Below are positions 11,691 to 23,300 of a stretch of DNA of 64,000 nucleotides, one piece after another. The translations under genes were made by a program, and so were the position numbers. Under the pieces are notes generated by a model. It saw only the letters and a program-made list of their open reading frames with translations, was not told the DNA's origin and ran no database searches. Origin of the DNA: Andrena cerasifolii (Eukaryota > Arthropoda > Insecta > Hymenoptera > Andrenidae); assembly GCF_050908995.1 (NCBI RefSeq), contig NC_135122.1, positions 11,572,501-11,636,500 of the forward strand, given 5' to 3'. Within the stretch, counting starts at the first letter, position 1. Every line of letters starts with the position of its first letter.

Positions 11691-14600
11691 ATTGAACGGG
11701 TATATTACCCTTTAGTTTACACTAATAAGAAATAGAAAAAAGGATTACATATAAGTACGCTAACATTAACTTGGAGTAACGTAAGACCAAGACGGAAAGA
11801 ATAACTACTTCTTTAGAGGCCATGCGTGTCAACATTCCTACGCACAAGTCACGCAACTGACTTTTAAACGAATATAAACAAATCGTAGGATATTATTAAG
11901 CTACTAATGCTTAGACGTTTTTGTCAATAGTGGATTAAAATTACATTTTGAAATCACGGAATCGACTTCTAAGGGGTGCATCAGGTTGAAGTCACCGATC
12001 TGGTTCAAATTTTCAAATTCTCTAAATCGTTAGTGGACACTATTGTATATGTATCTATAATTATACATGAGGCGTAAGTACTTTCCAAAAATTCGGGGAA
12101 AAAATTTGCTTCTTGCACGGTAATTAAAGCTTATTTAAGGCGCAGTTGGTGGTATTATTAGTATTATAAGTTAATATACTTATTCACTACAAGTAGTAAT
12201 TCCAGGCATGTTTCTACTGATTTCTAATTATTTCTACGAATGGATATTTAAGTTGGAGTGGTTCATCCGCGGTAAAAACGAGTTCAGATGCTCACTTCGA
12301 ATCGTTCATCGATCGTGGCTTCGATCTTCTCGCAACAGCCACCTTTCCCCCGTCGTATATATCGACCAGGAGGGGTGAAGCGAGTCGTGAAACGGAGAAA
12401 AGAGTTTAAGCAGGCCCTCAGGAGCGTCGCAAGCTCAGGGCTCGCTGCCAGAAATTCGTCCCCCAGCAATGGTTCACAGATTTCTCGGCAATAAAAGCGT
12501 TTCGAGGACTCCTCCTTTGAACTTATTGAACAACGCCGCATTCGAAAACTAAGTATTGGATCATCCGACGGGAAGGGACTGAAAGCTCCATATCAGGAAC
12601 CCCCCCATTTTCATATCGCAACAAAAAAGTACCACGAGCGCTTTTATACGCTGGCGGAAATTTCATTTCAACTGACCGGAATCGAGTAAAATTTTCTCGC
12701 AACCCAAACTTGCCATACAATCGCCTCCTTCGATTTAACTTACCCTAACAAAAAAAGATGTACTTTTCTTTAGATCCTATGCTCTCCCCCTTCTGTTCCT
12801 TTAAACATTACTCAAGTTCACAATCTTCGAAGATTCATCTTTGCAATCCGCATTGCAAAACGATCCTTTTCATTTTAGTAAAAATGTCTAAATACAGCGT
12901 GATAAATAATAAACAATAGAGTCAGGATTGCTTGTGTTGCAAAAGTGTTGCTGGAGTTTGATAAATTTGAAATTCATTCATACAATAATTCGCCTACGCG
13001 AATTTCTGAGAACTGAAATTTCCAAGTAAAGTTATAAGAAACAAATTAATTCAGGAATAACAGAGCCACGTTTTTACGACGTTGGCGAACCGAAAAGCCT
13101 GAAGGTGAATTCTGAACACTTGAAGCAACGTTGTGAGTTAATAACAATCATTCTACTACCGTTCTAGTATTCCTCATTAATTAAGTACCATTTAACTTGG
13201 GGAGAACGAAGGATGTGCTCATTGTTCGTTCCCTCCCCCAAACTGTGAGAAGCATTAATGAGCCACAGGAATATCGCAGGAAGTTAAACGACCTCTGGAA
13301 GGACCCTTCAACCACCCTTATTCATCCCCCATCCGTGGCTTGTTCTTTCAGCATACTATCCCTTGAAGGTTGATTAATAAGACGCTCGTCCTTATTGCTC
13401 CACTTTTCCGTCGGTCGCGCATTGGCCATGAAACGGTGCACAAAGCTGATGACAACGTGCCCCCGAAACGAGCAATCTCCCGCCCCCACCCCCTCGCTCC
13501 TCTCTTCGTCTACACTTTCTTCCACGGCACAATAAAACGATAGCGGTTTATTTAATATCCCGATTGCCTTTCCACTCATCTTCGCGGAGGAACTTCTTCG
13601 GCACGGTGCTCGTTGGCCGCGTTTTATGCGCCGGGAAAGAAGCATTTCGGTGGAACGGGCAGAAGAACACAAAAGGACGAGACCGCTCGCCCCGGCTCGT
13701 CGATTCTTCTGTATCTATTTTTAACTGGTAATGAAAGCTCGTTTATGCCCCTCCCTTTGTGTGATAATTGTTTGAGTGAATGAAAATGGAGGGGGAGTGT
13801 GGGACGAGGCTTTGAAATTATTGGTAATGTTGAAAAATGCTTCGACTTCTTGAAGAGGGTTGAATAGAGGAGGGGAGCTGTAATCTGATGTCAATGGCTT
13901 TCTTGTGGGTAGAGCTTTAAGGAAGATCAGGCAAACTGCGAGGCTTTGAAATATATATTTTTTCATGTATCAGTTGTTGTAGCTGTTCAGTCACTTATAT
14001 AGTTTAGTCTCTAATATGTACCTCACGTATTTGAGCATTTATTTGCGCTGAAGAGCTATTGTAATAGTAACTGCAGGGATATCGATAGGGGGAAATGGGG
14101 TGAGATCGCACTAGTCGGCCTGCTGTTTGGCTCAGGCGCCGGAAAGGCAGAAATGGGCAAAATTTTTATTTAAATACAATTTCGAATAACGAATAAAAGG
14201 TGAAGAATTAACTATATTCGTCGATAGTTTGGGGAATATCTAATTTCGCCATGTCAGAATTGAAATTAATTGTTCGCCTTGAAATTATTCAACGGTTACT
14301 TGAAATACTTTTCAAAGTGGTCGATAGTTTAGAGGATATCTCTCTGAACCGATTCACATTATGTTTTATCCTCTTTCCATCGTGAATTCTTTCACTTACG
14401 GAATTAAATGTAACTTTTAATATTGTTATTAATGGGACGTTGTTTCTAAAGCTCCAATTACTCTGCCAGATTTATGGGCGCAGGTAGTCGAGGAGACGTA
14501 AGGTAAATATTATGCAACAAGTCGTCGCAAACACGTACTACCGCGTCCCTTAAAAATTCTTTTGAGGGCTTACGTGTCTATTAATAATTCATTTTCGTCT

Positions 14601-15315
14601 GTCACCCTTGGGACGAAGTTTGCCCGTTTTAGTCGGGGCACGTTCATAATGTATGCCGAGTAACGTAATACATATTAAAGAACACCGCGAAACCGTTGAA
14701 TGATGTGAAATATGGGATCACGTAAGATTTCCAAAGCCACTGTTGATCGTGGGGAAATATCGATTAGGAGGGAAGGATGGAAGACGAATGGAGACGAGAA
14801 ATAAGCCCCCATTTCGCAGAGGTAGTAGCATGCAAGTTTGTGGACATCATTCTAACAGAGAGTAATTTTTAATAGTTTAATTCAGAGTAATTAAAATAAA
14901 TCATAATAGATGAATTGAAAATTTATTTTATTTTCCAATACAGTGTAATAACAAATATAACATTTTCCAACGAAAACTTATATAGTTAGAAATTTAATAT
15001 AAACGGTCAAAAAGACTTGTGTGTTTTATCAGTTTATCAAACTGATAAAATTCTTTTCTTTTACGACCCTCCGTGTAAATTTTGTAATCCCTTGATCCGT
15101 TCACACATTACCTTCATGTAATACACCTTTGTTAGCACCATAAATAATTATTAAAATTTCGCTACAAGTATAATTATATTTTTCATTAGGTACGTACATA
15201 ATAAACTAAGATGCTTAAAGAACAATTACAATATCTACACATCCCCAATAAGATTACCTCTCTCCGTTACTCCACAAAGAACTCAACACCAATCATTTCG
15301 AAACATTTATCTCAT
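11691..15315. other. intergenic, no gene supported
   Basis: About 3.6 kb with scattered short ORFs, none with recognisable domains or splice context. I see no RNA gene and no further clear repeat in this stretch. Confidence 0.4.
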
Positions 15316-15412
15316 ACAGCAAATAACATCCAGATCATTAATTCTATTCCAGAATAAAGAATAGGTAAATTTTTATCTAAATAAAAATTTATTCGCATGA
15401 TGCCCAACTCTG
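15316..15412. mobile_element. inverted partial copy of the adjacent hAT-type MITE
   Basis: This arm is the reverse complement of the first ~95 bp of the element at 15445-15669: it ends TGATGCCCAACTCTG, where the other begins CAGAGTTGGGCATCA. The next 8 bases, CTGTGGTT, are the complement of the AACCACAG that flanks the right-hand copy, so flank and element end were duplicated in inverted orientation around a 16-bp spacer (15421-15436). Confidence 0.7.
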
Positions 15413-15444
15413 CTGTGGTTCTAACGTTGTATATTTAACCACAG

Positions 15445-15669
15445 CAGAGTTGGGCATCATTCGAATAAATTTTTATTTGGATAAAAATTTACCTATTCGT
15501 TGTTCTCGAATAGAGTTAATGATCTTGATGTTATTTGCTAAAAATTTACCTATTCGTTATTCTCGAATAGAGTTAATAATCTTGATGTTATTTGCTAAAA
15601 ATTTACCTATTCCTTATTCTCGAATAACTTGATTTTAATCGAAGATTATTCGAATAATGCCCACCCCTG
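15445..15669. mobile_element. hAT-type MITE, 225 bp, with perfect 8-bp TSD
   Basis: Bounded by AACCACAG at 15437-15444 and 15670-15677, a perfect 8-bp target duplication. The termini are CAGAGTTGGGCATCATTCGA on the left and the complement of CAGGGGTGGGCATTATTCGA on the right. Internally a ~57-bp unit beginning ATTTACCTATTCG is repeated at 15487, 15545 and 15601. The CAGAGTTGGGCA terminus is shared with the element at 22976, so both belong to the same broad group. Confidence 0.85.
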
Positions 15670-15677
15670 AACCACAG

Positions 15678-18600
15678 AAACGTTCGCCTGGATGACTCGA
15701 ACAGAAACAGCGCCCTAGCACCAAGAAAAAGAATTTCTCCGCGGAGGAAGATCCGTGGTCGATGAAAAGATGAAGTGGCTCTCCCTGAGCGTCATTACAC
15801 ACGAATCTGGTCTTGTAACGTTCCCATTTTATAGCCTATTCTGGAACGTGCGAGCTCACGCGCTCCTACTTTCTCCAGCCTGCGCCAGTAGACCCGATAA
15901 CACTCGTTCCTCGAGGATCACCATTATGAATTATGTGGATCGAAAGGTTCGGCAGACATACCCGCGGCCCATGTCGCAGGGATATAACTTTTCTGATCGA
16001 GATCTCCGGTACACAGCAAGGGTGGAGTCGAATCCGAAATCGGAAAATCAATCGAGCAAGAAGATACGGGGGACCACGCTCGGTAACTTTGGGGCCAGGG
16101 ATAGAGAGACGTTTATTGACCGATTGCGGTGGCATTACGGGGATGAATGTGATACCTTGCGTCCGGTTTACTCGCCGAGAAGAAGAAAGTATTAGGTACC
16201 AAAAATAAGGTAGTCCGTTACAAAGAATATCTTGAAATTTGAAACCAGAATAAGCCAGTAATACCGATGTGATACTTAAAGTCCAATTTGTATCGAGTTA
16301 ATTATGCAAGCATGTAAAAATACGAATCTTAAACATTTCACGTACCACATACTCACGAGTATTAGGGCACCTGCTGTATTCGCAGAAGATGCGGTGGTAC
16401 TGATCGAATACTATTCGCTGCTTTTAATTTAATTAGAATATCTTAGAATTCTTTGATAAATTTTCAGCATTTCTCACAATTGGGCCTAGTTATGCAGAAA
16501 GCTACTCAACCAACTGAAACTAAATAAAACTTTGAAATAATTGAATTTCTACTTATTGTTCCACAATTTAATAGCGAGTATTGCGATTAATATTTTTTAA
16601 AACTTTCTGCAGCTTTTGTTTTTCAAGTTCAAAATGGAACTATGGCTTGGTGGTTTTAATGAATATACAGGTGATTATGAACGTGTTGTAAGTCGGAAAC
16701 CTAAAAGAAAAAATTGAATTCACCACTTACTTCGTGTTACATCACCTTACACCATGAAATAAGCGACAAATTCAATTCTCTTAACCTTTGACTTACACCA
16801 CTTTCGTAATCAAATTGTATACTCTAAGAGTTGCTCTATGGGTGAATAACTTTTTGCAAAATAAAGATCACAGAATTATGGGATCCGTACTGCGTTTACC
16901 TAATTTTCCGCCATTCCGAGGGTTGCCAGCTTTCTGCACAACTAGGCCCAATTACTCCACAGGGAGCAGGTGTCCTAATATTTACGAACCGCGTACCCCG
17001 CACCTTCCACATTCATCGCAGCCGTCTTCTTCACGTACGAATCTCCGGTGGCGTTTCTGTGCCATTCATCCGCTCGACCAGGCCATCCTAGCGTGGTCCA
17101 GGGCCTTCTAACAATAATTGCGTAATCGATTAAGTACACCTATGCCCCTGGCGGGTAAATATCGTCCAGCGTTACGAAATCGCGTTTGCCTTTCAGGGGC
17201 GTCACGTGAACCGCGAAATTACCTCGGAATATCTGTTCCTGGGCCGTCGACTGACGAGCGAAAAGAGAGCTCGCGCGGCGCGAGGGAATCAATGGGCCGG
17301 CATAAACGTGTCGCTCAACTGCGCCCATAGTTTAACATCATCCCCTCACGGCGGATCGCGCGTTTTTTTGTCCTGTCGCGGCTAATTTGTCCGGGCTCTG
17401 TTTGCCCGGCTACGCTCGGCCGTGCCACGCTCGTGATTCCGTTACCGGGATCGGGGAAGGATGACTCTTCGGGCCAACTGTTTACACTTCGGTCACCTCG
17501 GCACCGCTTGCGAAGGAAAATTGCTTCCCGCGTGCCGCCGGGACGTTAATGTGTTTTGCAATCTGCTCGTACGCGGGGGCAAGTAAATTTCACGAGTTTG
17601 GCGCTAGACAGCAAGAACTTGAATGGGAGGGGACAAAATCGAGTGGCCCTTTGATAGCGGACGGCGATGGGTCAACCAATTTAAGCGAATCCTAGATTAT
17701 TAGCCACTGACGCTCGTTTTCATGAAACGTGGTTCTATTCTAAAGCATATTTCGCGGACCGGTTGACAGCGAAGGCAGAAATAGAAACAGATGTAGATAG
17801 TATTTTTTATTTATTAAATCCAGTGTTTTAATATTACAATTTTATTTAATTTAATTCCATTGTTTTTTATTTAAAGTAGCGGCTGTTTCAAGCGAATTTA
17901 TTCGCGGACCGGTTGGAGAAGACTGCTGTAGGCCTTGGTGCAAAGAGCAAGTGAAAGTATCTGCATTATATCCTTCGATTTCCCTGACCTTTAGCCCGTT
18001 GCTTATTTGCATAAATCTGAGAATGTGAATTCTATGTATGCGGAATAGATGGGCGAGCCAGTGCCGCCCAAAATTCGCGCGACTTTCAAAGGTGTAGGGT
18101 TTTACAGAACAGTCAGCTTAATATTTTTATCTCTCTCTCCAGTTAATTCTACATTTTGAGATCAGAAGTTGCGCTTGGTGTATGCACCTTGGAAGGGAAC
18201 GAAGGGCAACGCGTTCGCTCGAGCGGAACGCGTTTCATCGCCCACCCCCCGAGAAACACTTTGCCCCGAAATCCGTTCGGAAGCAAGAAAGAAGAAGGGG
18301 CGCGTGGGCAAAATTTAAAGCGGCGCTTTTTAACCGGCAGCGAGCTTCTACTTACCCCCCGAAAAGTGGGGTCGCGCGATGAAAGTGGTTCGCGACTTTT
18401 TTCCCTTCGCCAGAAAAGGTGAGGGTTCCGTGAATGGGACTCGTTTGAACGTCCGAGGCGTCGATACCGAGGGACGCGCGTCCAGCTGTCTAAAAAGTAA
18501 CTTCGATAACTGTTTCGAACGCTCGGCGAAGGGAGTGCGTTACAGGAAGAGCCAGCGCGGGGAGGATTTTTGCGCGAGTGAATAATTTCATGGTGATAAA

Positions 18601-20353
18601 AGTTTCAACGGCGCGACGCCACTTTCTTCCATTCCCTTTTCGTTGCTTTCTCAGCCCACGGAATCATTGCAATACAATTAATTCCTGTTCCCAATTGTAA
18701 AATAAAGAATTACATCGTTATATTATGTAACACCATTTTGGATTGTCCACAGCGTTTTCATTTATTATCTGTGTGTTCGCTGGATTTTCGTGAGCGTCTC
18801 AGCAGTTTCTGTATCGACGCGATATTTGATATTTGCGAACGTGATTTTAAACTAGAATTGAACTGCGCGCGGCGGACGTGTCCCCTGGGTATCGATAAAT
18901 ATCGCGGATGCAGCGATTCGATGCGGAACGGGTCGACGAATGCGGGCATCGACCGAGCGCTGGGAAATATTCGACGGCGATCTATTTGCATTGCAAATGC
19001 GTGTATGCGGCACTCCGATCATAGCTGAGGGAAGGCGGCAGAGAAGGGATCTAACTTATCAACAGACTGTTCATTACGATCGGCTGTATACCCTCGGTTG
19101 GTTAACGTCTTGGAAGAGCTCCTGTCGTGGAAACTGAAATACCGACCGCGTGGAAAGTTAATGCTTGATGCGCGCTCCACGTTTGAGAATGGTGAGTCTG
19201 GGAACTAATACCACATTATCACTTGTTTAAAGGCAAATTGAACTTATCAAGTGGTACTACTATCACAGACGAGGTATAGGTCTAGGTTAGATCGTCTGTG
19301 CTATAGAGTTCCACATAACCCCTGACCCTCTCCCGAGGGTTCGGGGTATCCGTGGGGATTTCCGCCAAGTCAAAAAAAAAAAAAATGGTCGTCTCTGCTA
19401 CTATATTCCAAATGTATTATTCCACGGTTTATTCTAACCTCATTTTTGTACTACAACGATCACATATACTTAAATACAAATCTCAAAGCCGCAGAATACA
19501 TTCATTATTTGAAAACACTCGAAAGAACATTCGATATCAATACATCGACCCTGAAAAGATCTCGAACGTCCATCTTAAAAGCGACGTTCGAGTTAAATCG
19601 ATACACAATAGCGACTTAAACCCTAGCACCAGACGCGACTCCCTTCAGATCACTCGCTCTTTCTCTCTTTGCTCGCGCAAGAACGCATCGCCGTTTATTT
19701 CGAGCGACTCTGTCCGTCCTTGTCCCGCCTGTCGCATTTCCAGACTCTTTCCTTTGTCTCTCCCCTGTGTCGGTGGTCTTTGCAGTCTTCGCGAACGAAA
19801 GGGGACACGTTTACGATCCTGAGATCGAACGTGCTTTCCGTCGGGGTGTCAAGGATGTTACGGTGACGGCGGCTCTGTGCAGTGAGACCTGGTGGAACCT
19901 CGAGGAAGGCGCGAAACAACCACTCAGCGATCCATCAACATCTTCAGACCCGTTACCATCGGACAGGTCCGTCGTGGTTGCCTAGCAGAGCTCTTGAAAA
20001 CTCAGAAAAAGTTGTCTCGTTGCCTCGACGCGAAGTGCGAGCCGGTGCGAGATCTCGATTCGCATCTTGGTGGAACGCAGTGCAGTGTCCTGGCGAGAGA
20101 TAATAATGCTCCTCGCGGTGGGCAGCGAAAGCTCGCAAGCTCGACCGATCTGCGCCGCGTGAAACGAATTAACCTAAGGACAAAACCGTGAAACCGTTTC
20201 GCTCGGATCCAGCGCGAGAATGTCGAGTTCCATCAGGTGCAATGAGAACGTCCACGCAGAGGCACGGGTCCTCCGTCGAGGCTTGGTGTTGTCCTGAATT
20301 ATCGAGCGGCCTTCTCGAGTGCATGGAGGAGAACCTGCATATCAACGTCAAAC
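15678..20353. other. upstream region of TBC1D25, no gene supported
   Basis: About 4.7 kb without a convincing exon. An imperfect inverted repeat lies around 16670-16815 (GTGATTATGAACGTGTTGTA against a complementary copy near 16787-16815). From about 18150 to 20350 the DNA is GC- and CpG-richer, as expected near a promoter, and the 5' UTR of TBC1D25 should lie at its right end. Open frames at 18156-18585 and 19352-20200 carry no domain. Confidence 0.4.
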
Positions 20354-23300
20354 ATGTTCGGCTGCCCTAGAGAGGCCGTGCGCGTCAAAGTGAAGGTACG
20401 ATTCGCTTAAGCTTCCAGTCGCATTGAGCTTTTATCTTTTTCTTTAGATCGCTTGTCGGTGTTGACGTTGCTAGGGACTCGTAGGCAGTTGTTTGGTAGA
20501 CTCTAGTGGCACTGCTGGGGATGTTTTTGTTGTAATCGAGCGGTGATTCTCGCATGCGAAGGAGCTTCGAAAGGGAAAGTCTTCTATTGTTGGTGAAAGG
20601 AAGGGATATTGGTATTCGTTATTTGCAATTTCTCGTAGAGGTAACTTTTATGGGACAGCTAATTGCTTCGAAGTGTAAATAATGCGTTGAGTTATTGTGT
20701 CATTGGGTTGGTAGGTATGAAACGTTTCCCTGAGATTTGAATTGTGCAATTGATAGAACAAAGGAAACTGTGCTTGATATTTAAAAGAGATTAGTGTGTT
20801 TATGCATTGGGTGTTGGTAAGAATGATCACTAGTCAACAATGCGAATTTAAATTTCAGGATTAATAGATAATTTATGGTTTACCCTTCGGTCAGATGGTA
20901 TTACACAGTTGCTGTAGAGGATATATATTTTGATTACTGGACTTAAGGAAAATAGTTGAGTCTACAATCATCTGCTAACTGGCAAAGGGTATAGACAATC
21001 AGAAATATCAGATATTTGATTTTTTTAATTAAATTTTTTTAACAGAATGCAAATAAAACGTAATTTAAATTTCTGACCCTAACATTATTCAAAACTCACT
21101 GTACGATAGACGTACAATATCGTTTGGAAATTAGTGCGAATCCCCCGAAAATAAAGTTCATTTCCTCCACATAATCCCCACACCTCCAACCGTCAAGAGT
21201 CGTCGAAATTTAAAAAAAAGAAACCGTTTCCTTTTTTCCAGTACGCGAAAGGTCGCGTAGAAACGCGTTGCGCTGCGTAATTGGAATAACCAGCGTTCTG
21301 TAAAAATAATTAGAACGTCGCAGTCCGCGAATATTTCAACAGCACTGCGGTAGAAACGTCCAATTAGAAACCGCCATAACGTGCCTCGCGCAGACACCAC
21401 GGGTATTCCCACATTCGGCATTCTCGAAAATATTCCCGACCGATCGTCGACACGTTAGCTCCGCCCAGTAAATCGCGTGCAGGCGGCCGCAAATGATTAA
21501 CACTGATTAACATCGTTAAAAAGTCCAATTTCGCTGGCGCTTCTGCGTGGAATAACATTTAAGTACACTTGCAAAGCGACAAGCTGCAAGTCCAGCGGCA
21601 TCTGCCCAATCGACCTTAACCTTTCGCTAGCAACAAGTCGGTAAATATTCGACGTCTCCTCGAAATCGATCCTCGCGTCGATCGAACCCCCTCGCGTGAT
21701 TAATATGTATGCATCGATTCAATTTGTCGTTTCAGCCTGAATGCAATATGCATGGCGCGACGCGAGTATCGCGTTGCTGCACGAAATCCCTGAAAGCCCG
21801 AGTGAAAGATTAGAGGGGCGATTAAAGAAGTCCCGAGGATCGTGCTCGCTCGTCGAATATTTTCAAAGATAGGATTTCTACGATAGAAAGTCGCGATGTA
21901 AATTCGGTAGTAATACAATCAGAAATGTATAATAAGCTCGTTATATTATTTATTCGTCCATTTTCACGCAATAAAACTTTCAACAACCAATGACTAAGTA
22001 GCGCAATGTTTGCAGTAGTTATTTAAAATACCTTCATAATAGCGTTCAACTAAATCTTTCTACTTTATTTCCAATTTCTTCTTTCGTCTCGTGACAGAAA
22101 GGTATTTCAAGCGTGACCTTGAAACCTCGGCCAACCTTTTGTCCCCGCGTTTTAATAAATCCCTCTCTTAATATTCATTGATTGACTCTCATACATAGAA
22201 TTTCTTCAATTCAGGGGACCAGTGGCAGGAAGCCTCTCGCGCGTCCAGATCGGTTTACCAGCGTTAATTAAAATCTTCCGTTGGATAATCGTTTTTGCCG
22301 ATGAGGCTTGCGAAAGCGAGGGCGAGTTTCCTCGGCCGAGCGAAGAGGAAAGCGTGCACGATTGCGTAAATGCGTGTGCCACAACCGTTGACTTACATAA
22401 AATAGATACAACGGTGTTACGACAAATTTTCCAGGCTTTCGCGATGCTGCACGGATTCTACGGCGGGCTTCCAGGGTTAGCGCTGGGACTTCTGGGATCT
22501 CGATTACACCGGCACACTTCTGGATTATGATGCATAAACTCTGGATGCGTGCACTACTAGGACTGCGGGCGAACTCTGCGACGTAGCTAACGAGGCACAG
22601 ATACGCCTAGGTTTACAAGTTCCTAGAAATGGAATAATTAAATCTGTAGGGTATTTAAGAGCGCGCCTTGCGAGATGAATTTTAACGAATAACAGGCGAA
22701 TTTTATTGCAATATACTGCACTAATGGAAGTAGAAATTTGGCACTTATTCTTGATATTTCTATGCTTTACTCGCGTAGGAGACTGCTCGACCTTCGAATC
22801 ATTGATTCGTCACAGATTTTGCATAAGAATAGCATGTACCATTTATAACTTGAGGATTATGCCCTATCCAAATCTTGTGCATATATCTAAAAACAAAAGA
22901 AACTGGAACAACCTAGAAATAATAAAAATTCGAAAAAACGTGTACATAAAGTGGTGGTCAAAGGGAAGTTTGGAACAGAGTTGGGCAAAATATAATCTAA
23001 TTACAAATTACGATTAAATTGTAATTGTGTAATCGATTACACATTATTTTCTGTAATTGTTAATTTAGGTAGTTGACCATTTGGTTTTGTCAACTATCTA
23101 AATGAACGATTACAGAAAATAATGTGTAATCAATTACACAATTACAGTTTAATCGTAATCTGCAATTTGTAATTAGATTACATTTTGCCCAACTCTGGTT
23201 TGGAATTCTTATTTTTGTGTGGACACATAAGTAACTTGGTACTAAGCTTCACCACTAGTCTATTCTGCCCACCCCCAATGTGTGGAATATTTATTGCTTC

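Noticed and set aside
11368..11715. 115-codon open frame translating as Val-Leu-Leu repeats
   Set aside because: It is the translation of the 9-bp minisatellite; repeats whose length is a multiple of three stay open automatically.
15755..16195. 146-codon plus-strand open frame
   Set aside because: No recognisable domain, no flanking splice sites or partner exons; an antisense frame is open over the same bases.
19352..20191. Several overlapping open frames upstream of TBC1D25
   Set aside because: All are in the CpG-rich promoter-side region, overlap in several frames and lack family features.
22222..22530. 102-codon open frame in TBC1D25 intron 1
   Set aside because: No domain and no in-phase splice sites linking it to the TBC1D25 exons, whose junctions already agree without it.
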